The notes below the pieces were generated by a model. That model did no database searches, had not been told where the DNA came from, and saw only the letters and a program-made list of their open reading frames with translations. A stretch of 64,000 nucleotides of DNA from Psychrobacter glaciei (lineage in GTDB: Bacteria > Pseudomonadota > Gammaproteobacteria > Pseudomonadales > Moraxellaceae): NCBI RefSeq assembly GCF_014652895.1, contig NZ_BMZR01000005.1, positions 95,733 to 159,732 of the forward strand. The letters are read 5' to 3'. The position numbers and the translations under genes were made by a program. Shown in pieces: positions 17,469 to 26,612 of the stretch; position 1 is the stretch's first letter, and each line of letters starts with the position of its first letter.

Positions 17469-19883
17469 ATGAAAATTAGTGAGCAGTGGCTACGTCAATG
17501 GGTAAACCCCAACAATACCAGTGAGCAGTTGGCCGAACAACTCACCATGGCAGGGCTAGAGATTGATGATCGCTATGCGGTCGCCCGTGCCTTTAGTGGT
17601 GTGGTCGTCGGTGAAGTCGTCAGCGTCGAGCAACATCCAGATGCTGATAAGCTACGCGTCACACAGGTAAATATCGGTGAAGCTGAGCTGCTACAAATCG
17701 TATGCGGTGCGCCTAATGTCACCGTCGGTATGAAAGCACCTGTTGCGACCGTTGGTGCAGTGCTCCCAAGCGATGACAAGAAAGGCTTTAAAATTAAAAA
17801 TGGCAACCTACGTGGTGTCGACTCTAACGGTATGCTCTGCGGTGCGTCTGAGATTGATTTAACCGATAGCATTGATGGTCTTCTTGAGCTACCAGCTGAT
17901 GCGCCGATTGGTACAGATATCCGTGAATATTTAGGTCTCGATAACCAAATACTGGATATCTCTATCACACCAAACCGTGGTGATTGTTTTAGTGTCCGTG
18001 GTATTGCGCGTGAAATATCAGTCATTAACGACTTGCCAATGCAGCTGCCTGAGATTCCTACCAATGTGGTAGTTACTGATAACGGTGCTGATACTGCTAC
18101 GCCAGCGGTAACGGTCAGTGCAATTGAAGCGTGCCCGCGTTATTTATTACAATCAATCAGCAGTATTGATCGTAGCATTGATACCCCAAAATGGATGCAA
18201 GATGCGTTGGTTCAATCAGGACTACGCTCGCACAACTTTTTGGTTGATGTGACCAACTATGTATTGATGGAATTGGGTCAACCGCTACATGCTTTTGACG
18301 CCGATACCATTGTTGGTGATATCGTGGTTCGTTTGGCACATCCTGCTGAGACCATTACCTTGCTGAATGAGCAAACCATTACCTTAACGGGCGATGAGTT
18401 GGTGATAGCTGATGATAAAGGCGCTCTTGCTCTTGCTGGTATCATGGGTGGTCAGCGTAGTAGTGTGACTGATAGCACGACCAATATTATTGTAGAAAGC
18501 GCTTTCTTTGGTCAGCTTGCTATTGCCGCTCGTGCACGCCGTTTTGGTTTGCACACTGATGCTTCACAACGCTTTGAGCGTGGGGTAGATTTTGAATTAC
18601 CAGCGCTGGCACTGGCGCGTGCTGTTGATTTGATTACTAGCGTTACTGGTGGTCAGGCAGGTTTTATAGTCGAAGCAGAAAATACTGAGCACTTGCCAGC
18701 CCGTGCACCAATCACTTTGCCAATCGCTAAAGTTCGTGATGTCATCGGTATTGAGATAGCGCCAGCGGTTATGGGGCGTATCTTAACCCAATTAGGGTTT
18801 GAGGTAGAGCAGCAAGCGGATAGCCTTATCTGCACGCCGCCTTCTTATCGTTTTGATATGAGTATCAAAGAAGATCTCATCGAAGAAATCGCTCGTATCT
18901 ATGGCTATGACAATATTCCAAGCGTGTTGCCGCATTTGCAAGTCAGCATGGATTATGATGATACGGCAGACTTGACGCACGAGATGAAGCTAGCACTGGT
19001 CGATAATGGCTATATGGAAGCGATCAGCTTTAGCTTTAGTGACGCAAAAATAGAAGCGTTACTTGATGATGAGGCATTAGGAGAAGTATTGGCATTAGCC
19101 AATCCTATCTCTAGTGATTTAGCAGTGATGCGCCGTACTTTGCTATCAAGTTTATTGCCTTGTGTACAATACAATCTTAATCGTCAGCAGCCACGCGTAC
19201 GTTTCTTTGAAACAGGTCTTAGCTTTGTTGGTCAAAGTATTAGTGATTTGGTACAAACGCCAAGTATTGCCTTGGTCGCAGTCGGTGATATTTGGGATGA
19301 GCAAGCTTATCAAAACCGTGCGCTAGACTTTTATGACCTTAAGCACGATATCGAGCAACTGCTACCAGCGCAAATCGATAGCATGCGTATCCGCTACGAG
19401 CGTAGTGAGCTTGCCTTCTTACATCCGGGTCAAAGCGCCAAATTATACATCGATGATGCGTATGTCGGTTGGCTTGGTCAATTGCATCCTAATACGGCCA
19501 AACAGCTAGACTTACCGGCTACTTGGGTCGCCCAACTATCCCTTGCACCTTTGCTAACACTGGCTCGTGAACAGCAGGCGATTACCACGCCAAGTAAATT
19601 CCCACAAGTACGCCGCGATATTGCCATCTTAATAGATAGCGAGATCAGTTTACAGGCATTAGAGTCGACGATTCGTGCTGCCGCAGGTGAGCTATTGACT
19701 GATCTATGGTTATTCGATGTTTACCAAGGTGATAAAGTACCGGCAGGTCAGCGTTCACTGGCATTTGCGTTAATATGGCAGGATAGATCGCAGACCTTGT
19801 CTGATGAAGCTGTGAAAACAGCGACTGACAAGGTGGTACAAGCACTAACTGAGCAACATGCTGCAAAACTGCGTGACAGCTAA
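17469..19883 (+). CDS. pheT: Phenylalanyl-tRNA synthetase beta subunit
   Basis: This 804-residue protein has the usual PheT length and layout. It starts MKISEQWLRQWVNP, then a tRNA-binding OB domain (residues ~40-150, with VCGAPN and LRGVDSNGMLCGASEI). The B3/4 editing domain (SITPNRGDC, DVTNYVLMELGQPLHAFD) hydrolyses mischarged Tyr-tRNA-Phe. B5 and the catalytic-like core follow (EEIARIYGYDNIP, LANPISSDLAVMR). The C-terminal anticodon-binding fold carries FPQVRRDIAILID. It follows pheS after 82 bases in the same transcription unit. Confidence 0.97.
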   Translation: MKISEQWLRQWVNPNNTSEQLAEQLTMAGLEIDDRYAVARAFSGVVVGEVVSVEQHPDADKLRVTQVNIGEAELLQIVCGAPNVTVGMKAPVATVGAVLPSDDKKGFKIKNGNLRGVDSNGMLCGASEIDLTDSIDGLLELPADAPIGTDIREYLGLDNQILDISITPNRGDCFSVRGIAREISVINDLPMQLPEIPTNVVVTDNGADTATPAVTVSAIEACPRYLLQSISSIDRSIDTPKWMQDALVQSGLRSHNFLVDVTNYVLMELGQPLHAFDADTIVGDIVVRLAHPAETITLLNEQTITLTGDELVIADDKGALALAGIMGGQRSSVTDSTTNIIVESAFFGQLAIAARARRFGLHTDASQRFERGVDFELPALALARAVDLITSVTGGQAGFIVEAENTEHLPARAPITLPIAKVRDVIGIEIAPAVMGRILTQLGFEVEQQADSLICTPPSYRFDMSIKEDLIEEIARIYGYDNIPSVLPHLQVSMDYDDTADLTHEMKLALVDNGYMEAISFSFSDAKIEALLDDEALGEVLALANPISSDLAVMRRTLLSSLLPCVQYNLNRQQPRVRFFETGLSFVGQSISDLVQTPSIALVAVGDIWDEQAYQNRALDFYDLKHDIEQLLPAQIDSMRIRYERSELAFLHPGQSAKLYIDDAYVGWLGQLHPNTAKQLDLPATWVAQLSLAPLLTLAREQQAITTPSKFPQVRRDIAILIDSEISLQALESTIRAAAGELLTDLWLFDVYQGDKVPAGQRSLAFALIWQDRSQTLSDEAVKTATDKVVQALTEQHAAKLRDS

Positions 19884-19898
19884 CACACAACATTCATA

Positions 19899-19950
19899 AT
19901 AGCCTATGCTCTGTAGCCTTTCTTGTTATGAGGCTATAGAGCATTGCTAT
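19899..19950 (+). terminator. Hairpin after pheT
   Basis: About 18 base pairs form between 19899-19919 and 19931-19950 around a 12-base loop. There is no good T tract, so it may be a processing or attenuating structure ahead of ihfA rather than a full terminator. Confidence 0.45.
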
Positions 19951-20128
19951 TTATAAAGATTGTTATCTTAGATAAAATTTTATAAAAAAAGTTAAGTGGT
20001 TATTATCAAAGGATTTTAATTCAGACTTTATTAAAAGAATAACAAAAAACCTTTATACTAACTAAGCTTAACCCTCATACCGCTAAACCATGATATTCGA
20101 CATCACGACATAGCATAGGAGTCGTACT

Positions 20129-20428
20129 GTGAGCACCTTAACCAAATCTGACATGATTGAGCATTTGATGAGTCATCTTAACCTGACACGCCAAGAAGGC
20201 CGCTGTTTGGTAGAGAATTTTTTTGATGAGTTGTCAGAGAGTTTGATTGATGGCAACGAGGTCAAGCTTTCAGGCTTTGGCAACTTCGAGCTTAAAGATA
20301 AAAGCAGCCGTCCAGGACGCAACCCTAAGACAGGAGAGCCCGTGGCTGTATCAGCACGCCGTGTGGTCACCTTTAAAACGGGGCAAAAATTTCGTCAACA
20401 GGTTGATGAGCGTCTATTTGATGAATAG
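20129..20428 (+). CDS. ihfA: Integration host factor alpha subunit
   Basis: IHF bends DNA sharply at specific sites and takes part in replication, recombination and transcription. The 99-residue protein carries the HU/IHF signature: [20 protein letters not shown] with PKTGEPV. It begins with GTG at 20129, supported by AGGAG eight bases upstream. The position after pheT is the classic place of ihfA in gammaproteobacteria and distinguishes it from hup and ihfB. Confidence 0.96.
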   Translation: MSTLTKSDMIEHLMSHLNLTRQEGRCLVENFFDELSESLIDGNEVKLSGFGNFELKDKSSRPGRNPKTGEPVAVSARRVVTFKTGQKFRQQVDERLFDE

Positions 20429-20587
20429 CTGTCACTCATCTCTATAAAATTCTGACCAGTGAAAGATCTTATAATGTCGCGATGATTTTTCAGGATCAGT
20501 GTGCGTTGTCTATAGCTGTCAATGCAAAGTGTGACAACAAGCATTAAATCTTCTAGCCCGTTATCAAATATATTAAATAATAGGCAT

Positions 20588-20618
20588 AAAAAAAGAGAGC
20601 ATAGGCTCTCTTTTTTTT
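20588..20618. terminator. Bidirectional terminator between ihfA and a lipoprotein gene
   Basis: A symmetrical A-tract, the stem GAGAGC/GCTCTC with loop ATAG, and a T-tract give a strong terminator in both directions. Confidence 0.88.
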
Positions 20619-20651
20619 ACTACAGTATATCTATCGTTGGATACGATAAAA

Positions 20652-21008
20652 TTACTGAGCTGGTTCTTCAACAACAACTTCGTCAGATGCTGCAACAGCA
20701 GTATCAGTTTCGCTAGCCATATCTACGCTAGTAGTAGTACCGTCTACAGGAACTTCAGCGTCCATTTCGTCAGTAGCAGTTGCAGCTTGTGCATCAGCGA
20801 TATCAGCTTCAGCGCCGGCAACAGCAGCGTCAGCATCAGCAGTCATTTCGCCTTCAGCAGCAGCTTCGTTTAGCTCTTCTGAAGCGTCTTGCACTTCTTC
20901 TTGCGCGTCAGATAAATCTTCAGCAGCGTTTTCTTTGTTGCTGTCACAGGCAGTTAGGCCCATAGTTGCAGTCATGATACCAGCTAGAGCAAGTAATTTA
21001 AGTTTCAT
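20652..21008 (-). CDS. Small acidic Ala/Glu-rich lipoprotein
   Basis: This 118-residue protein has a lipoprotein signal peptide (MKLKLLALAGIMTATMGLTAC), with the lipobox LTAC at residues 17-20. The mature chain is dominated by Ala, Glu, Asp and Thr, with short heptad-like stretches (EDLSDAQEEVQDASEEL) and no known domain. The start at 21008 is chosen because GGAGAA lies nine bases upstream and the signal peptide begins there. The mature protein is strongly acidic and probably extended or disordered. It would be lipidated by Lgt and Lnt. Function unknown. Confidence 0.8.
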   Translation of the reverse strand: MKLKLLALAGIMTATMGLTACDSNKENAAEDLSDAQEEVQDASEELNEAAAEGEMTADADAAVAGAEADIADAQAATATDEMDAEVPVDGTTTSVDMASETDTAVAASDEVVVEEPAQ

Positions 21009-21519
21009 AAGGTTTTCTCCGGGAAAATGAAATGAGCAGTAGCAGCAGCAAAGGTTGAATGTCCGAGATGTCTCAGAATTCAACTAGTCTTAGTCACAGC
21101 TACTCAGCTTCCACGCATTCTATATGTTTTCTTTTCAAATGAAAAGACCCTGTACAATTGAGTAACAATAAAATTGTAAAAAGTATTTTACATAGCTTAT
21201 CTAATATAATTTTTAATACAACAACCTCAATTAATCGACGTATAATTAATGCAAATCGAGCCATTTTCGTAACCAATTGGCGAACATTATGGTGTGGCGT
21301 TTCCATTTAACTAGATTCTATTAGACAAGTTTTACTAAATAAAGCAGGTAACAGGTTAATTGCTTATTAGAATGGAAGGATAATCAAAGACTAGAAAAAC
21401 AGCGGGTAGGTGAGGCATCTATTAAGCATGATTAATAGCAAATCGAGTCAACAATTAAACAATATAAATAACTACCCATGCGCATGGCAGGGTGTATCGT
21501 ATGTTTCGGGAGTAAGAAT
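21009..21519. other. Intergenic region between the acidic lipoprotein and YpfJ-like genes
   Basis: This 511-bp divergent promoter region is AT-rich. It contains a perfect 8-bp inverted repeat with a 2-base spacer (TCTTTTCA/TGAAAAGA, 21130-21147). No gene is convincing. Confidence 0.55.
21130..21147. promoter_or_regulatory. Perfect palindrome, possible operator
   Basis: The arms TCTTTTCA and TGAAAAGA are separated by AA. The site lies 122 bases upstream of the lipoprotein gene. No regulator can be named. Confidence 0.3.
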
Positions 21520-22407
21520 ATGAAATGGCAAGGCAGACGAGGTAGCTCTAACGTACGCACGAGTAGCGGTGGTGGCAAAATGATTGGCGGTGGTATCGGC
21601 GGTATTATTATCGCGGGTATTTTGTGGTTAGTATTTGGCGTTAACCCCATGACCGCTTTACAAACGGGCCAAGTAGTAGCAGGTGGCGGTAGCAATACTT
21701 CAACCGAGCCGGCGACCAGTGACGATCGTGATACGCAGTTTGTAAAAGTAGTGCTAGCCGACACAGAAGAAGTGTGGCATCAAATATTTAATGAAGGTGG
21801 TAGTACTTATCAAGAGCCGTCATTGATACTCTTTAATGGACAAGTCAGCTCGGCTTGCGGTAGTGCCAGCTCTGCAACGGGTCCATTCTATTGTCCAGGA
21901 GACCAGACGGTCTATCTAGATACTTCTTTCTTTGTAGAAATGCGGCAAAACCTTGGTATTACAGGTGATCAACAAGGATCAGGTAATGGCGAAAACCAAG
22001 GAAAAGCGGGAGATTTTGCGCAAGCTTATGTGATCTCGCATGAAGTTGGTCATCATGTGCAGACGCTATTGGGTATTAGCCAACAGGTTAATGAAGCTCG
22101 TCAGCAAGTGACGCGTGCAGAAGCCAATAAGCTCTCCGTATTACAAGAGCTACAAGCTGATTGCTTCGCGGGTGTATGGGCGCAGCGTAATCAAGAACGT
22201 GTCCAGTTTTTAGAAGCGGGCGATATAGATGAAGCCATCAATGCAGCCAGCCAAATTGGTGACGATCGTTTGGCGCGTGCGAGTGGAGGCGCGGTAGTCC
22301 CTGACAACTTTACCCATGGTACCAGTCAGCAGCGTGTCCAATGGTTCACTCGTGGTTTGGAGAGCGGCAATGTGCAGACCTGTGATACTTTTAGTGGGGC
22401 GTTATAG
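21520..22407 (+). CDS. Neutral zinc metallopeptidase, YpfJ family
   Basis: This 295-residue protein starts MKWQGRRGSSNVRTSSGGGK and has one membrane anchor (GGIIIAGILWLVFGV) near residues 30-45. A soluble domain outside the membrane follows. The zinc-binding HEVGHHVQ (HExxH) motif and the downstream ELQADCFAGVWA glutamate ligand segment are intact. YxCPGDQTVYLDTSFF is typical of the YpfJ/neutral_zinc_metallopep family. Substrates are unknown. The start at 21520 is supported by GGGAG upstream; the longer ORF start at 21478 lacks a site. A strong terminator follows. Confidence 0.9.
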   Translation: MKWQGRRGSSNVRTSSGGGKMIGGGIGGIIIAGILWLVFGVNPMTALQTGQVVAGGGSNTSTEPATSDDRDTQFVKVVLADTEEVWHQIFNEGGSTYQEPSLILFNGQVSSACGSASSATGPFYCPGDQTVYLDTSFFVEMRQNLGITGDQQGSGNGENQGKAGDFAQAYVISHEVGHHVQTLLGISQQVNEARQQVTRAEANKLSVLQELQADCFAGVWAQRNQERVQFLEAGDIDEAINAASQIGDDRLARASGGAVVPDNFTHGTSQQRVQWFTRGLESGNVQTCDTFSGAL

Positions 22408-22446
22408 ACGCACTGGCTTTTGACCAATAAACCAAATGCTAAACAC

Positions 22447-22478
22447 AAAAAAGCCTGCAATTGATTGCAGGCTTTTTT
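22447..22478 (+). terminator. Strong terminator after the zinc peptidase gene
   Basis: The perfect stem AAAAGCCTGCAA/TTGCAGGCTTTT with loop TTGA is followed by T residues. Confidence 0.93.
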
Positions 22479-22543
22479 TGTCTTAAAACATTCTAGGCAG
22501 AGTTATGCGTATACAGAATAAAAGCAGTTAACCTAATTAGAGA

Positions 22544-22783
22544 TTATCTGCTGTTATTTAGAATATAAGCACCAGCACCGCCTATTGCAGCACCACCAAG
22601 TGCGCCACGAGCGATGTCTTTGCTATCGCCGCCACTTTTAATAAGTGCACCAGCAGCAGCGCCAGCAGCAGCACCTTTAGTCGTGTTGCTTAAGCCACTG
22701 GTATATCCAGTGTTAGCACAACCACTCATGATAAGAGCAGAACTAGTGATTGCCGTCATTACGATTGTTTTAGCAAATTTCAT
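22544..22783 (-). CDS. Glycine-zipper lipoprotein
   Basis: This 79-residue protein has a lipoprotein signal peptide ending in the lipobox MSGC (Cys22). The mature part is Gly/Ala-rich with repeated GxxxG spacing (GAAAGAAAGALI, GALGGAAIGGAGAYI). That is the glycine-zipper pattern of OsmB-like or YMGG-type lipoproteins, which insert small helical hairpins in membranes. The function is unknown. Such proteins are often stress-induced outer-membrane components. It is a stand-alone gene. Confidence 0.8.
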   Translation of the reverse strand: MKFAKTIVMTAITSSALIMSGCANTGYTSGLSNTTKGAAAGAAAGALIKSGGDSKDIARGALGGAAIGGAGAYILNNSR

Positions 22784-23021
22784 ATGATTACCTATAGATT
22801 CATCAAGTTTAAAATACCAGATCCTTAAAAGAAGGCGTCCAGATTATTTTCAAATATATTCCTACTATCTATCATGATAGTCGGTTGCTAATCATATAGT
22901 CGTAGTAAAAACGCTAATCTTTGCAAACACGATGTAAGCGATGTTGCCACACTGTGTCATAGGCAGTACCTACAGCTTATATTGAATAGCAAATTTCTAA
23001 TCATTAGATAATGGATATTTC

Positions 23022-23184
23022 AGGGCGTGTCCTCATTTTAAAAATGGTGATAGAAATGAGATAAATTGCAGTCAAACAAGGAAAATAGCGCAGTTAATAT
23101 CTTGATATTACCCAGCTGTTTGACGAAGTTTAGCCATTTTTAGCCCATTTAGATATTCATCGATTGAATTGAGGACACGCCCTA
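23022..23184. mobile_element. MITE-like element with 14-bp inverted termini
   Basis: AGGGCGTGTCCTCA at 23022 is repeated inverted at the right end (TGAGGACACGCCCT, ending at 23183). The 163-bp interior has no reading frame of note. The right end shares CATTTAGAT..ATCGAT with the degenerate copy at 7001-7062. No transposase is present, so it would move only in trans. Confidence 0.75.
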
Positions 23185-23194
23185 GTATTGTAAA

Positions 23195-23221
23195 TAAAAA
23201 AGACCACCTATTGGTGGTCTT
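23195..23221 (-). terminator. Terminator of rho
   Basis: On the minus strand the perfect 9-bp stem AAGACCACC/GGTGGTCTT with a 4-base loop is followed by a T tract. Confidence 0.88.
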
Positions 23222-23265
23222 AATATTGAATCAAAGCTAAATACATCTGACAAGATAATCGGAAA

Positions 23266-24534
23266 TTAGTTTTGCGATTTACGTTTCATTTGCTCAAAGA
23301 ACTCATCATTGGTCTTCGCTTCTTTTAATCGATCCAATAAGAATTCAGTGGCTTGCACGCCATCCATCGGCTGTAGCAATTTGCGTAGAATCCAAACTTT
23401 GCGCAATTTATCTTCATCAAGCAGGCGCTCTTCGCGGCGAGTGCCAGATTTTTTGATATTAATCGCAGGGAAGACGCGTTTTTCAGCCAAATCACGCTCA
23501 AGCGTAATCTCTTGGTTACCGGTACCTTTAAATTCTTCAAAGATAACGCTGTCCATCTTACTACCAGTATCGATAAGGGCGCTGGCAATAATCGTCAAGC
23601 TACCACCTTCTTCAACATTACGCGCGGCACCGAAGAAACGTTTTGGACGTTCCAATGCATTGGCATCCAGACCACCGGTCAATACTTTACCCGATGAAGG
23701 AATAACGGTGTTGTAGGCACGGGCGAGACGAGTAATAGAATCCAATAGGATAACCACGTCTTGCTTGTGCTCAACCAAACGCTTGGCTTTTTCGATGACC
23801 ATTTCGGCAACCTGTACATGGCGCTGAGGTGGCTCATCAAAGGTCGAAGCAACCACTTCACCGCGTACCGTACGTACCATCTCGGTGACTTCTTCTGGAC
23901 GCTCATCGATCAGTAGCACGATTAGATAGCACTCAGGATTGTTACGAGTGATGGATTGGGCAATGGTCTGTAGCAACATTGTTTTACCGGCTTTTGGCGG
24001 TGCGACAATAATAGAGCGCTGACCTTTACCAATCGGAGCAATCAGGTCGATGATACGACCCGTCAAATCTTCAGTAGTACCGTTACCTAGCTCGAGCTTT
24101 AATTGCTCGGTTGGGAATAGGGGAGTCAAGTTCTCGAAGATAAGCTTATGACGTGAGCGATCTGGGGTATCAAAGTTGATTTCACCAACTTTCAATAGCG
24201 CAAAATAACGCTCAGAATCTTTTGGCGGGCGAATGGTGCCAGCGATACTATCGCCAGTCTTTAGGCTAAAGCGACGAATTTGGCTGGGGCTGACATAGAT
24301 ATCATCAGGGCCTGCTAAATAAGAGCCTTCTGAGGAGCGTAAAAAACCAAAACCATCAGGGAGAACCTCAAGTACACCATCACCGTAGATGGCTTCACCG
24401 TTACGAGCATGGGTTTTTAGGATAGCAAAGATGATATCTTGTTTACGGCTACGCGCCATATTATCAAGACCCATTTCTTTGGCGATGGCCAATAGCTCGG
24501 CGATTGAGTTTTTCTTTAATTCAGTTAGATTCAT
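23266..24534 (-). CDS. rho: Transcription termination factor Rho
   Basis: This hexameric RNA-dependent ATPase/translocase ends untranslated transcripts. The 422-residue product has the standard length. It has an N-terminal Rho_N helix bundle, a cold-shock-like RNA-binding domain ([23 protein letters not shown] pattern, residues ~60-85), Walker [11 protein letters not shown], Walker [17 protein letters not shown], the Q-loop region around [10 protein letters not shown] and the R-loop GTGNQEI. The gene is downstream of trxA in the same direction, as in enterobacteria. A ~440-base leader separates it from the trxA terminator and could carry the autoregulatory Rho site. Confidence 0.98.
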   Translation of the reverse strand: MNLTELKKNSIAELLAIAKEMGLDNMARSRKQDIIFAILKTHARNGEAIYGDGVLEVLPDGFGFLRSSEGSYLAGPDDIYVSPSQIRRFSLKTGDSIAGTIRPPKDSERYFALLKVGEINFDTPDRSRHKLIFENLTPLFPTEQLKLELGNGTTEDLTGRIIDLIAPIGKGQRSIIVAPPKAGKTMLLQTIAQSITRNNPECYLIVLLIDERPEEVTEMVRTVRGEVVASTFDEPPQRHVQVAEMVIEKAKRLVEHKQDVVILLDSITRLARAYNTVIPSSGKVLTGGLDANALERPKRFFGAARNVEEGGSLTIIASALIDTGSKMDSVIFEEFKGTGNQEITLERDLAEKRVFPAINIKKSGTRREERLLDEDKLRKVWILRKLLQPMDGVQATEFLLDRLKEAKTNDEFFEQMKRKSQN

Positions 24535-25069
24535 AGATAGGTCATTAGCAATTGGTCAGATGAGAGATGCCATTAGCAGCACGAATCACGATATTGATTA
24601 AAACAACGATTGTAGGGCGATAGAGGGTGTGGGCACAGAGCTGGATTTATGTAGTAAAAATTTTATGTGTCAGCTTACGTACGCGTTGCGAGTTTTGCTG
24701 CAAGGTCATAAGAAATGAAGATAAAGAAGGCCACATAAGAGTCTGCGTCAAAAACTCAGTATCAGTAATTGTGTTTAGTCATTTCGTTCAGTAATGGTGT
24801 TTATAATGACGATTGTGTTTTTGTTGATAAACACGAGGAGAATAGCGACAAGATACTTAGGAAAACCGTTAGTTTTCTCTTGTCAGCAGACTATACGGTT
24901 TTCATAATGGCATTGTCAATAATTTTTGCTAAAAAAGTCATATAATTGCGGTTTTTGCATAAAAAACAAGCAAAAAAGCCATTACCTATACAAGATAATG
25001 GCTTTTTCGATTAATCTGGCTTTCTGTGCATTTGCTAGTACTTAAATGAGTTAAAACCAGCAGTATCAC
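24535..25069. other. rho leader / trxA-rho intergenic region
   Basis: It contains the trxA terminator (24973-25007), then ~440 bases leading to rho on the minus strand. No leader peptide or repeat was found. A long untranslated leader would fit Rho autoregulation (known for E. coli), but nothing specific is seen. Confidence 0.5.
24973..25007 (-). terminator. Terminator after trxA
   Basis: The 12-bp stem AAAAAGCCATTA/TAATGGCTTTTT with an 11-base loop has T tracts on either strand. Confidence 0.82.
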
Positions 25070-25396
25070 TTATAGATGTTTATCTATTACTTTAGCCAAT
25101 TCAGCTTTTGGTTGTAAACCCATTACTGAGTCAACTTTTTCGCCATCTTTGAATACAAATAGCGTTGGGATGTTACGAATACCAAAACGGCTGGCTGCTT
25201 GTGGGTTGTTATCAACATCAACTTTGACGATTTTGATTTTGCCTTGATACTCAGATGCTAGGTCTTCTAGAATAGGGGCAATTGCTTTACAAGGACCACA
25301 CCACGTTGCCCAAAAATCTACCAATACTGGTACATCTGATTGTAGGACGTCTTGGTCAAAATTTGCATCGGTGGTGTTAACAATAAGGTCTGACAT
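25070..25396 (-). CDS. trxA: Thioredoxin 1
   Basis: This 108-residue thioredoxin has the active site WCGPCK (Trp32-Lys37), the buried Asp26 equivalent in VLVDFWA and the cis-Pro in [10 protein letters not shown]. It is the general cytosolic disulfide reductase serving ribonucleotide reductase and repair enzymes. An AGAGAGA site precedes the ATG at 25396. It is followed by a terminator and then rho. Confidence 0.97.
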   Translation of the reverse strand: MSDLIVNTTDANFDQDVLQSDVPVLVDFWATWCGPCKAIAPILEDLASEYQGKIKIVKVDVDNNPQAASRFGIRNIPTLFVFKDGEKVDSVMGLQPKAELAKVIDKHL

Positions 25397-25805
25397 AGTT
25401 TTTCTCTCTTGTTTTATTATTTCTATCGCTACTCATCGACATGCATATTGGTTTAATAATAGATTGGTCAGTAGCTAAAGAAGCGTTAAGAAGTGGTGAA
25501 AATGTGCCATTATATTAACATGTTTGCCCAGATTTGACAGATACAGGCTGGTTAAATTGCTCAACAATTACTATTAGCACAATAAATCAACACATAACGA
25601 TACAAGTACTGTTTTACCTGTCACCTTTGCCATCTATTGTCGTTTTAGCTCTGTGCTCGAACATGGTTCTCATGGTCTGGTTCAGTTTCAACTTTTAGCA
25701 ATAAACTTTATGTCGATAGGTCATTTTAGATGCGATCTTCGGCTTAGCATTTTTAATGCACGACAGTATTTATTCTCAAGCTCAACAATATAAGTAGCTT
25801 CTTTT
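25397..25805. other. Intergenic region between divergent trxA and rluA-like genes
   Basis: This 409-bp stretch holds the upstream regions of both genes. I see no repeat, hairpin or credible gene in it. Confidence 0.5.
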
Positions 25806-26519
25806 ATGCCTTTTACTGATGAAAAAATTCTAACCCTTAACGCCCAAGAAAGTGCCTATCCGCTTGAGTTCTTCAAAGCGTTCGCGAAAGACGTTACCGT
25901 TTACGAGGATGACGATATCTGGGTGGTCGACAAGCCAGCAGGACTGCTGAGTGTCGATGGCAAAACGCTAAAGGTGAGTTTGCTGGCGCGACTAGAGCGT
26001 GCCAATCCTGCGGTTAAATTGATTCACCGACTGGATATGGATACCTCTGGTTTATTGATTTTTGCAAAAAATGCCGCTGCGCAAACCAATATCAGTAAAC
26101 AGTTCATTGAACGTCTGCCGCAAAAAAAGTATCAAGCACGGGTTTTTGGCGCATGGGAGAGCGTGGGTGCAAAAGGCAAAATCTCAGTGCCAGTACGCTA
26201 TGAGCCAAGCACCAAACCGCGCCACATCGTTGACCACGACTGGTCAAAGCACGCGCTAACCTTGTATGAAGTGCTTGCGCATGAAGACTGCAACGGTCAA
26301 ACGGTCACGCGCGTGATGCTAAAGCCAGTCACTGGGCGCAGTCATCAGTTGCGCGTCCATATGGTGCACGTCGGTCACGTCATGATAGGCGACCCCATTT
26401 ATGCTGAAGGGAATGCATTGACAATTGCGCCACGGCTCAATCTGCATGCCCAGCAACTGCGTCTCAAACATCCGGTACTAGGTGCGTGGATGGACTGGGA
26501 GAGTCCCAGCCCTTTTTAA
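25806..26519 (+). CDS. rluA: RluA-family pseudouridine synthase
   Basis: This 237-residue protein has the RluA catalytic motif HRLDMDTSGLLIFAK, whose Asp attacks the uridine. The supporting VVDKPAGLLSVDGK, the arginine segment GRSHQLRVHM and GDPIYAEG are also present. It has no S4 domain and its length matches RluA, which modifies U746 of 23S rRNA and U32 of some tRNAs. RluA is the most likely branch; TruC or a relative cannot be excluded without alignment. Confidence 0.85.
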   Translation: MPFTDEKILTLNAQESAYPLEFFKAFAKDVTVYEDDDIWVVDKPAGLLSVDGKTLKVSLLARLERANPAVKLIHRLDMDTSGLLIFAKNAAAQTNISKQFIERLPQKKYQARVFGAWESVGAKGKISVPVRYEPSTKPRHIVDHDWSKHALTLYEVLAHEDCNGQTVTRVMLKPVTGRSHQLRVHMVHVGHVMIGDPIYAEGNALTIAPRLNLHAQQLRLKHPVLGAWMDWESPSPF

Positions 26520-26612
26520 GGTGTCGGCTTTGCGTTATAGGTTGTTTAAACATTATTACCAATATTGTGTTATGGGATAAAAAGTAAGTAAGCTAACTAT
26601 AGGGATAAAATT

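Larger units (their letters stand above)
22784..23265. other. Intergenic region between the glycine-zipper gene and rho
   Basis: It contains a 163-bp MITE-like element (23022-23184) and, next to it, the rho terminator (23195-23221). No gene is seen. Confidence 0.65.

Noticed and set aside
17573..18064. 163-codon frame antisense to pheT
   Set aside because: It is fully within a strong conserved gene, rich in Ser/Pro/Arg as is usual for antisense shadows, and has no ribosome-binding site.
20652..21083. Longer start for the acidic lipoprotein at 21083
   Set aside because: The extra 25 residues are Cys-rich and would hide the lipoprotein signal peptide; the ribosome-binding site lies before 21008.
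21100..21306. 68-codon minus-strand frame beside the lipoprotein gene
   Set aside because: It is AT-rich and hydrophobic by chance, with no start signal and no resemblance to a known small protein.
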